From: Trichuris trichiura
Taxonomy: Eukaryota; Nematoda; Enoplea; Trichinellida; Trichuridae
Direction: 5' to 3'
Assembly (NCBI GenBank): GCA_037903355.1
Contig: JBAJFE010000026.1
Coordinates: forward strand, 5,394,001-5,458,000
DNA length: 64,000 nucleotides
Both the position numbers and the translations under genes were made by a program. Position 1 is the stretch's first letter; the number at the start of each line of letters is the position of its first letter. Positions 23,217-35,496 of the stretch are shown in pieces. The notes under the pieces were generated by a model. That model saw only the letters and a program-made list of their open reading frames with translations, was not told the origin of the DNA and ran no database searches.

Positions 23217-26200
23217 TCAAGCATTGCAGTGCAAGCAGTCTCCATGGAGCCCACATTCCATCATATTGTCCGTTGCGTTCTCAAAACTACCGTTCAACAA
23301 GCACTCTCCACTCTCCGAAGGCACTTGCTTCTTCTCATTTGCGCGTAATGCCAATTTATCGACCGTGAACTGAATTGCGTCGCTAGCAGGTTTTGTCCTC
23401 AAGTAATACATGCCTGTTTTCAAACCCTATGAACTGGGATTGGAATAATTCATCTTCTACGTAACACCCTACCTTTTTCCACCCGTAAAAATGCATTGAA
23501 GTGAGTTTGCCATAGTTCGGGTGAGCCATGTATATGTTAAGGGATTGTGATTGGTCAATAAAGGCTCCACGGTCCGCAGCCATATCGATGATTACCTTCT
23601 GAGGAATTTCCCAAACTGTCTTGTACAGCTCGCGTATCTTCTTGGGAATCGATTCGATATGTAGCACGGAGCCTTTGTGCGCCACGATGGCATTTTTCAA
23701 CGTTTCGTTCCAAATACCCAGTTCAACTAGGTCTTTCATCAAGTGTTGATTAACAATCTGAAAATTTCGTTCCTTTATACAAACCTACGCAGCTCGTTGG
23801 CAAAACCTGAAATTCGCCGGACAAAACTCTCCGCGTGTACAGATTGGATGTGTACGCTTCGATCGCTTCGTTGTTGCCCAATATTTGAGCTGTGGACGCA
23901 GTTGGCATAGGAGCAACAAGCAACGAATTGCGCACACCATATCTGTTTTTAAAAAATAATTAAAATGCATAGATGTGCGCCCGCATTGTACCATTACTTC
24001 GCTATCTTTTCTTTAAGTTCAACCCAGTTCCAAAGATCAGTGGGCGTGACGTTCCACATATCGTACTGCAATATCCCTTTACTGATCGGTGATCCTTCGT
24101 ATGTGGCATAGGGCCCAAAATCTTTCGCCAGCTCACAGCTTGTTTCCAGGGCAGCGTGATAAATGGTTTCAAAGATTTGGCGATTTAGCTTAAACGCTTC
24201 GGCAGATTCGAAGGGATAACGCATTAAAATAAAAGCATCTGCAAGTCCCTGCACTCCGATGCCTATAGGACGATGACGCATATTCGATGTTCTCGCCTGC
24301 AAAAGGAAAATACTCTTCGCGCAGCTGTGACGAACAAATGAAAACTGACCTGTTCAACTGGATAGTAATTGCAATCAATGACTTTGTTTAAATTGCGTAC
24401 AATAACTTTAGTCACATCATGCAGTTTTTTAAAATCATAACTTCTATTGTGCACATCCACGAATTTGCCCAATGAGATAGATGCTAGATTACAAACGGCA
24501 GTCTAAAAGCAGAAAACTGAATAGACGTTAACTGAAGGGTTTGAGTATTCCAAATTTCTTAAATACTAACACATCATAAACAAGGATGGAATTTTGTCAG
24601 TCAGGTGACATGCGTTGCCATAATTTTCTACCTGTACATGAATGCTCTTACTGCTTGCTATTTTTTTGAAGCATAGAATTTTCTCGTTCCATTTATATGC
24701 TTTCGCTGTGGTAGTTTTTATCGTCGTAGACTGAAAACCATTTCAGCGCAGCGTAGACCGAATCCAAAGCTTTTACTATACTTTCGTTGTGCTAACTATA
24801 TTACCTTTCCCAACCATAAATTCTAAAACGAACTTTTAGTAGTTCCTTGAACGCATCTGCGCAACAATAATTCATAGGTTCACCCAGGCTCACACGAAAT
24901 TAGAGAAACAACAAATAGCCGGCACTTGATTCTCAACCCTCTCGGAAGAAAACAGCTTTCAATAACGCAGAACTATGGAACGTTTAGTTCGGATTGGACA
25001 AGAATTTGAAATTTGATACCTTAGAAAACAGAAGTAGATTTTAAAAACTAGGAACATCGTGCGGTAGAAAGGTTGGCTATGAATGATTAAACTAAAACTT
25101 AGACAGCATAATTTTTTTAAAGAATGTATCATCGTGAAGAGATGTTAACTTCCGTAGTGACGCCCCTGTTAGCAAAATGAAGAGCTCTTTTTCTACTCAT
25201 ATTTTTGCTGAAACCACTGCACATTGTGCGCTAGTCACACCGTATAGTTGTAATGTTTATAATAATCTGATTTGAAGGACAGAAACAAGCCCACTCAAAA
25301 CAGGAAGTTCAATCATAATAAAATATTAGATCGACAGCACAAGTTGATTCCCATTACATTCTTTTGTGACTCTATGTAAATATGAATTCGTTTTGCTCGT
25401 GACTTCTAATGAATTAATTAGTCCAGTTCACATATATAGCTGCAAGCCTATGTGACTGCCAAAATGGTTAGATCACTGCAACCGAACAAATTACCACCAT
25501 CCCTTGTGAAACAACTGTTCAAACAATGGACATGCTTATATGATCACAATACAAATTCGAGTGAAGCAGACCCTTCTAAAGCGATTAATAATTCTAAAAG
25601 TACCAACGCTTCCAAACAGCTTACGAAAGAAAGGTTTTAAAATACCCATACCTGAGCAATATTTACATTACTGTAAGTTACTGCGACTGAACATTATCGG
25701 CTGATTATTTGCCTCGGAAGTAAAGAAAACAAACCTCATTAGGAGAACAATATTCTACTATTTCAGTACACAGATTGGAACACCGTATAGTGCCTAAGTT
25801 TTGCTGATTGGACTTTCTATTGCAAGCATCTTTATACACCATGAAAGGAGTGCCAGTCTCGATCTGCGACTCAATTATGGCGTACCAAAGTTGCTGTGCC
25901 TTCAATTTACGTCTGTAACGGCCTTCCGCTTCGTATCTATAGAATATAAGCAATAGTAGCACGATTAAATATCAAGGGACAATAACTTTTCGTATAATTG
26001 GTCGAACTGATCACCCCAAACTTCATCAAGGCCGGGGCTTTCATGTGGGCACATTAAACACCAATCACCATCTGCTTCAATACGCCGCATGAATAAGTCT
26101 GGTATCCAAAGCGCGTAGAACAAATCTCTAGCACGGTTTTCGTCTTTGCCCGTGTTCCTCTTCGCGTGCAGGAAGTCAAAAATATCTGCATGCCATGGTT

Positions 26201-27483
26201 CCAAGTATATAGCAAACGCGCCAGGTCTCTGGAATTAAATGCAACCGTATACATTATTAGTATTTCTGACCTGCTGCATACTTTGTTTCCTCCCTGGTCA
26301 ACGTAACGAGCGGTATTGTTGAAAACTCGCAACATTGGTAAGAGACCATTGGAAAAGCCGTTTGTCTAAGAGGAAATATACATTTAATGGACAGCGGGAA
26401 CTACGAGCACTCTCACTCCAGCAATATAGCTCCCGGTGGCTCGAATAGAATGGACGTTGAGCCCAATTCCTCCGGCATTTTTTGAAATAATCGCGCATTC
26501 TTTGAGCGTATCGTAGATTCCCTCAATGCTGTCCGCCTTCATTGTGAGCAGAAAGCAACTACTCAACTGTGGCTTGCAAGTTCCAGAGTTAAAAAGGGTA
26601 GGCGAAGCGTGGGTAAACCATTTTTCTGACATTAGGTTATATGTCTGCAAGATAAAATCAGATAAAAGTAGACAGCGAATAGAAGAATTCCACCTCGATA
26701 GCTGCCTCTATATCTCTTTGATGAATACCAACGGAAACGCGCATCAACATATGCTGGGGGCGCTCCGCCACTGAACAGAAGTATAACATGTTAGTTGTAG
26801 CTATTCAGCCGCTGGAGGACCTGTACTGACCTTTACCATTAATTTTCAACAAATAGGACCTTTCGAGCGTTTTAAAGCCAAAATAGGAAAAATTGAAGTC
26901 ACGGTCATAAACTATGGCCGAATTGAGGCGCTAAAAATCACGCGACCTCATTCAGGCGTCGATAAACGTTTTTAAAATAATTCACTTACATCTGCGTTTT
27001 CCATAATTATTTTATGGATGGCCGGATCAATCATTGGAGAGTGCAGCTTTGTCAAAGGATTGATCCAGTTATATAAATCGTCAATCACATCTGAGAATGC
27101 TTTTTTGGTTTCTTTGTGTAAGTTACTGACCGCTATGCGAGCAGCAAGAACAGCAAAGTCAGGATGTTTGCTAGCCATTGTGGCAGCCACTTCAGCGGCA
27201 AGATTGTCTAATTCCACGGTCGTCACTCCTCGGTATAGGCCAGCGACTACCTTTTGAGATATGAGGACCTAAGATGTTGAAATTTTTACAATAAATGCTG
27301 GAAAAAGTAAAAGCGCTTTCACCGGTTCTACGTGATCCATGTTTAGGCCGTAGCAAAGTTTCTTAATTCTTGAAGTGATTTTGTCGAAGTGAACGGACTC
27401 CGACCGCCCATCGGAAAAGAACAGCAACATTAAGCACTGCAAGAAAACAAAGAAAAGTACTTACCTCTTTTAACAACGTACAT
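23217..27483 (-). CDS. RRM1 (rnr-1): ribonucleoside-diphosphate reductase large subunit, with one frameshift and one damaged splice site
   Basis: The class Ia reductase large subunit, which makes dNTPs from NDPs in the cytosol. Exons, descending: 27465-27483, 27323-27411, 26990-27268, 26831-26930, 26694-26770, 26417-26644, 26282-26363, 25987-26228, 25735-25936, 24350-24502, 23998-24296, 23807-23942, 23473-23757, 23217-23426. Total about 800 residues (human 792). All key residues are seen: active-site Cys in LSSCFLL, NLCTEI and AVCNLAS; the radical-path YY in TGMYYLRT; the shuttle pair CLHC near the C-terminus; and the N-terminal ATP-cone start MYVVKR/DGR. Two faults: in exon 7, SNGL to PMLRV is out of frame (net 2-nt loss or 1-nt gain near 26340), and the exon 2 acceptor reads TTTTCCG/AT instead of AG. 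Other introns are about 50 bp, except one of 1.2 kb (24503-25734). Confidence 0.93.
24503..25734 (-). other. large intron of the ribonucleotide reductase gene
   Basis: A 1.23-kb intron splitting [10 protein letters not shown] from TAVCNLAS, more than 20 times longer than its neighbours. It is AT-rich with no recognised element. An opposite-strand frame at 25452-25640 (Asn/Ser/Lys-rich, 62 aa) has no known relatives. Confidence 0.6.
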
Positions 27484-27607
27484 CGTGAACGAAGGCCGAG
27501 AAAGCACTACGAGGTAAACACTAAGTGATTGCAACAGTTATTGCTTACCGTATACACGCGGTTCTGTTTTCGAGGTACGGTAAACATGTAAGTAAGATTG
27601 AATAGAG

Positions 27608-27666
27608 TAATTCCCGTTTTCTAAGCTGTTTCTAAGTCGAAGTAATTCCCGTTTTCTAAGCTTCAG
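27608..27666 (+). repeat. short direct duplication
   Basis: The 19-bp string GTAATTCCCGTTTTCTAAG occurs twice, at about 27607 and 27643, followed by GCT(G/T). The repeat spacing is about 36 bp. It lies just 5' of the reductase start codon (27483), in its presumed promoter region. Confidence 0.55.
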
Positions 27667-30600
27667 ACAGCAAGACTTCATAAGCCACTTCTCCAAATTT
27701 GTAGTTCAGCAGAGCATCGATTATATGCGATTTCGATGTGCCATGTTTTGCCACGCGCAGTTAGGCGCACGAGTTGGTCGCAATAACCGAGTCCTATGCC
27801 TGACTTAAGACTATCCCCAATGGACGATTTCCTTTTGATTCGGTCAGTGCGCATTATTTTTAGCCGGTCATGTTTCGAAGGCTCCTTTCCCGTACGTTAC
27901 ATTACCCTGAGGTACACTTCCACTTTTTTGTGGTTATGCATTCTATCAAATAACTGTTGCCACTGGACGTCCTCCTGCTTCATCTAAAGGTGCATGATAT
28001 CGTGCTGGTCACGTTTAGAAGTTTTGTTTCGTTGCCAGTTTTGTATTAAACCCGTCACGTTTCCTCACTGTTTCTTTTCCATTCGATTAATTCCCAGAGA
28101 TACCTTTCCATTGGTCTGCAGTTATACGTTGCAACGAAGCCACTTATCTTTCTTTGGTTGGCAAGTTTTCGCATTGGGCTCCAGGCGAGCATTTCCATTG
28201 AGACGAGATCAAGTCGGACAATTAATAGGTGAACAGCTTTCCAGCAGGCCCAACTCTCAGCATCAGGAGTCTGGACTCAGGTTAGGCAAACAGAGATTGC
28301 TAGGCTGGTTTCTGATCCAGCTGGGCAAAGAGAAATTAGCCTCAGTTCCAACTGCCTGAGCCGATGCGACAAAGAATCACCGCTTTGAAAGCTAGCCTTC
28401 AAAACATTGCCGACTAAACGTAATGCACTCTGTCCTAAACCAAAGGGTAGCTGTCTGTTGGGGATAAGTTAAACATCTGTTTCGATTAACGCGAATCAGT
28501 TCATGCGACGAAACATAGTGCCTCCACGCAGTATAATTTCAAACATTAGTGCGGATAATGAAGAATGTGAATAATCGATAGCCTGTGTGCTCACTATTTT
28601 GTCTCAGTTTCTGAGTACCTTAAGCTTTGTTCTTTGAAAGCAAACTCAAGTATACAGCAGTTGACTTCCACTTAAGCATTCGAGGACAATAAAGGGCCAG
28701 TCTTTTTTGGAAGTTTTTCGTCATTTATCATTTGGGATTTTTGATTTTCGGAATCCCATGCCAATCAGCTAACAACAAACGCTATTAGCAAAGTTACTAG
28801 ATAAAGACAGTATCTGCCATCTGTCAAAATCAGACCTGTCGCATTCATCGCATATTAAAATGGTACCCAAAGTAACAACCACTTTATCAACCGCTTTATC
28901 TGCATCACCATCATCGGCATCTATAGTTGAACCGCGTCTAGGAAAGATGTTGTTCTACAATTTTCTTAGCGTTGTCTGTTTCGTGGATAACGTTAAGCTG
29001 CCGTATGACGACAGTCGTTTAGACTTAGTATCTTGTAAGGGATGGTAGCACTCTCCACGGCGTTATGATTTGTCAAATTCGATTACTAGGATACAAATTC
29101 TTCCTAAGCCTACAACCTGAGCATTAACCGTTCACCATATAAACCTCTTGTTTTCTTTTGCGAACGCACGTAATAAAGTTTTACCGTATGTTAATTAAAA
29201 CAAATTTTACCACAGAAAGAAGTAATTGAAGTGCACTAAGTTCAGTAGTGTAAGCCTGCTTAACGAAAAGTTTCAAGGACGCCTCTTAAACATTATAATA
29301 ATAAGCTGCAGTATATTGGAAATGAGTTAAGGTGAAAGCTATAGAGGAATACTAGAATGCCGTTGTACAGAAGCCTATTGCATGCAGGTAGCGTGTATGC
29401 CACCTTCTAAAAACAAATTGCTTGCGCCTGAGCAGTTGTGCACAGCAACACAGCTTCAGTTGGATTCACTTTCCTCCACTGAATTACTTCTGTTAGATGT
29501 AGACTGTTTGCTACTTCGGACTTAATGCAGTTCCTGTGGATTTAAAATAACTGTTTTTTGTGGAAAATCTCCGAACTTCCGACAATAGGAAATGCAATAT
29601 GTATAGAAATTGTTAAGACCAGCCGTTTGCTCTTTAAAAATCACTCTATAACAAAAATTGGCTTTCGAAATTCCCACTGAGCTGAAGTTTAAAGAAGTCC
29701 AACTCTTCGAAACATTAATGTGCCGTGGTTTGGCCATGGAGGTTAGTATATTTAATCGAATGTTTGAGGAAGATAGCGTATCAATCGTATACTTTTTCGT
29801 CGCCTGCATTTGAATTAAGTAAAACGGCTATCTTGGCTTGCGTACATTGGAGACCATCATGTTCAGTAAAGGGCAAGTTTATTTGTATGAAGTAGGAACT
29901 CAACAAAATGACTTTAATTAACGAGCAGTTGAAAGTAAGACATTTCTTTGTGATTTCTACAGGAAGGGTTTTTCTTTCGTTGCAAAGCATTTATTAAATA
30001 GGACAGATTAGGGTTGATGCTGCAGAAGGAGCAAGTGTCAACAGGTCCGTTTTCCAACAAATGCTTTCTACGGAAAAACAGGTTGTTTCCATGTGGCAAA
30101 TGAATATTTTCGCTTCTGGCCATAATATTTGTGGGTTGGATGTCTCTGCAAGCTTAGCATTTTATAAGACGTGTTTATATTATATTGCAGTGAGCAATTT
30201 TGATTACGTTTGCTTTTTAGCTACGTTTGTTAGTTTTGACACCTTTGATTCAAATTTTGCATCTTCATCCGATAATAAGGCAGATCGTTTGTTTTAAAAT
30301 GCACTAATCGGTAGAGCAGATCACAAGCTATTTGTCTTCAAATCATTAAGGTACTGTCGTGGTGTCGAACTATCCTTTTTCTATCTTTAACATGCAAAGG
30401 GGGAATATTCATTGAATAGAATAGGAATGCTGTCCAAAACAAGCAAAGGGATATGATATGCCAGTACTATATCTTCCTGCTATGCATTATTGCGTTTTAA
30501 CGGGATCTGGGCAGCAATGCCCATAGAAAGCACTGGACTGCACGAATACTTTTAATTTACAAAGTAACCTGTTGCGTTTATCTTTTACGATAGGTAACTT

Positions 30601-31450
30601 CTAAAATAACATGTGATCGTCTATTTTCATGTCACATTGTAAATAGACATTTTTGTTCTTAGCTTTTTTCGGCAAAAAAGTTTTCAGCCTTCAGTTTTCA
30701 GCGTTTTACTCTTTCAAATGATTCTTTCAAACCAAGTGAACGGCATATTGTTTTTTATCCATTAGTCTAGCATGCGTAAAGTTGACATTACTTAGAAAAG
30801 TAAACAAGAGTCGCACTTATGCTCCGCTGCGTATGTTCGTAATTCGGAAATAGCTACGTAAAAAATCTAGTTCATTTCAAAGCATGGAATGCGCTATCGG
30901 AATGTCCAGAAGCCTACTTCGACAAGCAGCTTGTTTCTTTACTGTTTGCCACAAGCGTAGTCACTACAGCACGGTTCGCATTTACAAAGTCATAAGAAGT
31001 TTTGGCAGTAATGAAAAAAATATGAGCAAACAACATCAGCTGGAAGAACATTAATTCGTCTTAAACTTTCCGCTTCATGTCAACTCGCTAGAGTGGCATA
31101 GATTATTGCCCCTGAAAAAATTTCAGCAAAAACCATTTAACGGCAAGGCTACGAAACATATGTCTTGTCGACAGCGAATTAGAGGTACTAATATGGGAAG
31201 TTTGCTTTGTTTCCATAAGGTGATTCGTCATAAATGAAATCCGTATGTCATGAAGCTCCACCATCCCCTCACGAGGAACTGCCTGCTAATAGATTGACTA
31301 TGCTAAACTCTGTTTGAAGCCTAAGTTTGGGAGAGGGGAACTCACTCAGAAGTGATGATCTTGGTTAACCAATGAAAATCCCCTCCATGACGGAGTTTTC
31401 TTACGACTTTCTGAACTGCCAGTTGTTGGTTTCTGAAATAACTGAAGGAG
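27667..31450. other. intergenic, no supported gene
   Basis: About 3.8 kb. The longest frame (27994-28359, 121 aa) has no family match, no splice partners and a biased, unlikely composition. The stretch 28400-31200 is AT-rich with no protein, RNA or repeat that I recognise. Confidence 0.3.
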
Positions 31451-31453
31451 GTA

Positions 31454-31546
31454 CCCTACTAACGGATGGATGAGCAGTTATTATGGAAAATTTGGAACAA
31501 TCTTATACGTTCAGAGCTTTCGGCACCAACTTTGTCCCATCGTCAG
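31454..31546 (-). ncRNA. PLE 3' terminal sequence with hammerhead-like core (31518-31546)
   Basis: Read on the minus strand: CTGACGA, GGGAC...GTGCC (helix II with one mismatch), GAAA, then GCTC. AGCT is self-complementary (short helix III) and C is an allowed cleavage base. TCG before the core pairs with TGA after it (helix I, one wobble). It lies 40 nt past the stop codon of the GIY-YIG frame. Further out, 31454-31477 (CCCTACTAACGGATGGATGA on plus) is shared with the inverted-repeat elements at 50.6 kb and 57.9 kb. Confidence 0.55.
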
Positions 31547-31586
31547 CGATGATGGTTGCCTAAGCTTTACTCCGATGATAGGTTAT

Positions 31587-32150
31587 TTAAAGGCGTGATG
31601 GGGCGCCAGTCGGTATGGAGCAACATCCAGTTTTACTGATAACAGCTGTCCATATGGAGCTGACTCCTACTCCTTTGTCACCGTTAATGGAAACGCTGTT
31701 GCGCATAAACAGGGGTTCCTTTACTTGTCGAAGGCGGAAAAGGTTCTCACGACGAATAATTTTAGGGTGTAGGTCGAGTGAACATTGAGAGGAATACTCA
31801 ACGACCGTGAAGCTATTTTTCGCCTTTTCCATGCCTTGTAGCGGTGGCATTGATCGTAGACGTTCTCGGCGTTTCTCGTCTGTCCCGTTTAGTTCTTCCT
31901 CTGCTGTCCTGTAACTGCTGAGCGCCTTCTTGTGTTCGCCAAGCCCGTCAAATAAAGTGTTGCCCTCCCCTCCTATGTAGTAGGCGTTGCAACCCTATTT
32001 AATTTCATAAACTACTCCAGGTCTTTGTTCGAAAGGAATTTTGATCTTATCGTTCCTGACTAGAGATCGTAGATCAGGGGAAGACTTAAACGCGGTAGCC
32101 GTACTGGTGTCATAAACGTTGTAAGTGTTGCCCTAGGCAGCCGCAGTAAG
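31587..32150 (-). pseudogene. Penelope-like element remnant: GIY-YIG endonuclease domain
   Basis: The minus-strand frame reads, in order, DTSTATAFKSSPDLRSLVRN, DKIKIPFEQRPGVVYEI, a TAG in place of the usual Cys, GCNAYYIGG, LGEHKKALSSY, then MPPLQGMEKA..., and ends SIWTAVISKTGCCSIP. This is the linker and GIY-YIG endonuclease of Penelope-like retroelements (the YYIG motif with the following EH pattern, and the basic spacer RRERLRS). The reverse transcriptase part upstream (32.2-33.0 kb) is too decayed to follow. The in-frame TAG and a substituted residue after YYIG (family GETGNT, here GGEGNT) mean this copy is dead. Confidence 0.75.
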
Positions 32151-33500
32151 GGATAGTGATCACTAGGCATGGATCACCCTCACCATTCTACCTGCCTCTT
32201 GGTGCATATAACCTTCGTCTGATGGTGAATGCCACGAAAACTCCATCATGAAAACCTCAGAACCGTTAAGAAGCATCCAGTGTGCAAGATCAAGAGTGCT
32301 CTGTCTTAACTGACGGTCATATAGATCTCTGTAACATCATGGATCTCATGTTGCTGGCTTCTTGGCAATTTCGCACATTTTATCAAAAGAAGGTGGTCTC
32401 ATTGGTACTTTCCTCTACATAGGTAGGATCAATCCAGGACAGACTAAACAATGTTTGTAAGTCAGCTCGTGCAAGCTGAGTCAAGCGACTTCATAAAGCA
32501 ACTTCAAAGGATGACATTTGAGAGCTGGTGAAATGCCTACTGGCTTTGCCTTTGGAGGTTTGAACTTTGAACAACGTTAAGTGTCGAACTTAGTACCAGT
32601 AGAATTCAGTTAACATCCAACGACTTCCAATATCCAACGACCAACAAAGTGACGGTCACATGCAAAACCGACTTAGCCATCTTTTCAAGCGCACTTGCGT
32701 TATGCTGATCATATTTTGTCAGAGTTACACCGACTAGACAGAGGCAAATTTTATTTTGTCGACAACCGCATGCCGTTCAGGCGAAAAATTCAATTGAAGC
32801 AGTCATTTTGACAGTTCCAACTTAAGATGTACATACACGTGGGATGTTATAGTTTACTGACCGTCTGTTGCACTTATGGCTGAGCCCACTGCAACAGCGA
32901 GACGTTGGTGAAACTTGTTAGTCTCTGTTCTGCTCTGGTAATTAATTGCCTTGGCTATTATTGAGAAGGGACACAGATGACGGACAGACCAGCGGCAGGG
33001 GTTTTAGGCCAACATTTTCAGACTAGCAGGTGACTCTCAGGTCTTTTTTCCGACTGCATCATGTGGCGGAATGGAAACTTCTGTCCTGTCACAGATGTGA
33101 AGCGCCTTCTGCTGGCACTCAGAGTTATCGCAACGTTACCCTTCGTTCGAGAAAGACGAGTCACATGTGCATTAACCTTGTCATGAACATTATATCAACG
33201 GCAAAACAATAGGAAAACAAGTTGCACGAAGATATAGAAACGGTCAAACAATAATATTGATCATTCGGGGTGACCATTGGAAAAGCATAGGTACCATTAG
33301 CTTAACAGCTACTGTGTCGATCAAGCACTAACATTACCCTTAATTTACCATTTGTAGTCATCATGGCAACAGGTCAAGCATGTTGACCTATTCGATTAAC
33401 TATTTAATCATTCGCACAAACTTGACACAGCAAACTTTCCTATCTAGCCAGGCGCCATCACTGCGTGCTCACTTGTTTCTCCTTTGGCTGTCAGCGATTA
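32150..33500. other. decayed sequence upstream of the PLE remnant; no gene
   Basis: Expected to hold the PLE reverse transcriptase, but translation gives only broken short segments with no reliable RT motif. The frame at 33030-33212 is not supported. Confidence 0.3.
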
Positions 33501-33634
33501 TGTGGTCTTATCAGTTGAGCTATGAACAGTCAGCCAATTGAATCGCGTTGTTAGTGCCGCCATTACTTCCTCTCCCTGATAAACACCCGTTTCTCACTGC
33601 GGTACCACTTTTCGGTTGCTTTTCATTGCTGACC

Positions 33635-34161
33635 ATGCGTCTTTGGTTATTCGCTCTTCTCGTCTGCCTAGCGATCGTTGTATTCACGGTGGAAAATGTA
33701 GAAGCGAAGAAGGCCAAATCGAAGAAGTCGAGAAGCCAAGAAAGAACTGTCTCTAATAGAAAAGAGCATAAAAAAAAGTGAGCCTTTTATTCAACCTTAT
33801 TGACATCAGCTGCTCACAGCTGTGTAGGCATGAACACCGACAAGACCGGGAACGACGCGACCGGAAAGATAAGGGCAAAGAGAAGGATAATGAAAAGGAC
33901 AAAGAGCAGAAGTCCAAAGAAGAAGAATGGCACAAGCGCAGAAAGGCTAAGTCGGAGAACACTTCCGGGACAGAATCAGGTCGCGAAAGCGGAAAGCTAC
34001 CAAAACGAACGAAAAGAGAGGATTACGCCATGAAGTCGTCAGATAGCGTCAAAAAGGTCAAGGAGATTCAAGCGAAAGACACACATGTCTGCGGTGACCA
34101 GTGTCAGCTCAAATCCCATGACACCGAAGGTCGTGAAGCTGAAATTGACGTTACCCCATAG
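33635..34161 (+). CDS. secreted, highly charged Lys/Arg/Glu-rich protein
   Basis: Two exons, 33635-33777 and 33828-34161, joined across a 50-bp intron (GTGAGC...TGTGTAG), encode 158 residues. ATG 33635 opens a clear signal peptide (MRLWLFALLVCLAIVVFTVENVEA) with cleavage expected after EA. The mature part is almost all charged: KKAKSKKSRSQ, then HEHRQDRERRDRKDKGKEKD, then a Ser/Thr and Lys/Glu tail with one late HVCGDQC. It is low complexity and I do not recognise a family. A secreted lysine-rich polypeptide could act extracellularly or in a secretory vesicle, but no function can be assigned. An upstream in-frame start at 33548 would add 29 residues and spoil the signal peptide. ATTAAA at 34215-34220 is a possible poly(A) signal. 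Confidence 0.6.
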
Positions 34162-35480
34162 ATATTGGACTTAAAAAAGACGTATTCATTTGACATGAAA
34201 GGGGCTAGTGAATAATTAAACGCAGTTATTATTGCTTTGCTTGTTTACTGGCATGTTAGAAGCAGTTCATGTATAGTTTTGCCTGAATTCTTAATGAAAG
34301 CCTAAGGGCAAATATGTTTATGTCAATGGGCATCTTCGCTGCGTTGCTTGCTGATTCCTTGCCACGTTAAATAACATACAACACCGAAAGGCTCAGCAGC
34401 GGACGCTATTGCCACGCTAATGCTAAAATTCACTGTTCTAACGCGAGACGAATAGTACATTGAAAGTCTGGAGGGCAACAGGCACCATCGTTGCGCTTTT
34501 TAGGCTGTACTTATTTAAGGTAGGGTCGTTGTGTGTGACTCATGGCGGTTGGTGCTTGTGCTGCCAGACACGGGTAACGAAGAGTGATGCATTGCTGCAG
34601 GACACCTGCAAGGTGTCGTTCGCTTTACTTATTGCAGCGTTGATAACCTTATCGCGTCCTGCAGGATGGACGTGCGTTTATGCCTGCCTGGTTCTTTACC
34701 CTGTTTGCACCCTGAAGGTTGACTGGCTGTTGTGCTGACCTGGCATGTCTGTTGGTTTTAATTCCTAAAGTTGAACAGCCAGGAATATTACCAACACTTC
34801 CGTCGCTCTTCAATATTGATCGTCTGAACTACGAACTGCTTGAATTTTTTGTAACCTTGGTGCAAAAAATGGCCGCCACAGAGCAAGTGGTGAAAGCAAG
34901 TTTTCAAGGGCTGGGGACAGCGTTATCTCTTGAAGAGACTGCATAGATTATAGGTCCTTTAAATAATGACAGCTCAGTGCCGGAATGACCAGCATGGTCA
35001 GCGAGACAACTCGGACAGTCTTAATGCAAAAAGAAGCTGCACATGGGGGACGTATTAGGACTGCCTGTTAGACGAAACTATTCCTGCAGTCAGAGCCCAT
35101 CAGCGAACGAGATACAGACTGTTGTTGACCACTCCGCGCTTTAGAAATTAACATAGGAGAATCGAAGCAGATTGTCAGAGAGTGAGAACCGTTTAAAAAG
35201 TGGCCGCAATTCAGACCAGCGGATGAACATATTCACCGAATAATAGCGGAGCGGCTCGACGAGCGAATAAATGTCCACAGAATAGCTGTGTTACATAGCC
35301 AGTAATTAAATTTTGAATATAACTTTTATCTCCCAGTTCATTCTCTGGGCGGGAGAATCTTACAGTATAGGAACTCTGACTAATCCGTATCTGATAAAAT
35401 ATCCTAAGCCTAACTATAGGATTAAGCTATCCCATCGACAAAACATTTCATCATGAAGAAGAAAGTTTCACAAGTCAGCA
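34162..35480. other. intergenic; two weak frames only
   Basis: Frames at 34460-34738 and 34719-34946 overlap and are hydrophobic or mixed, with no recognised domain. No splice structure could be built between them. Confidence 0.25.
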
Positions 35481-35496
35481 CAGAAGCTTCCAGGGT

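Noticed and set aside
27994..28359. 121-codon plus-strand frame
   Set aside because: No family, no splice context, and isolated between non-coding stretches; length is within what chance gives in 64 kb.
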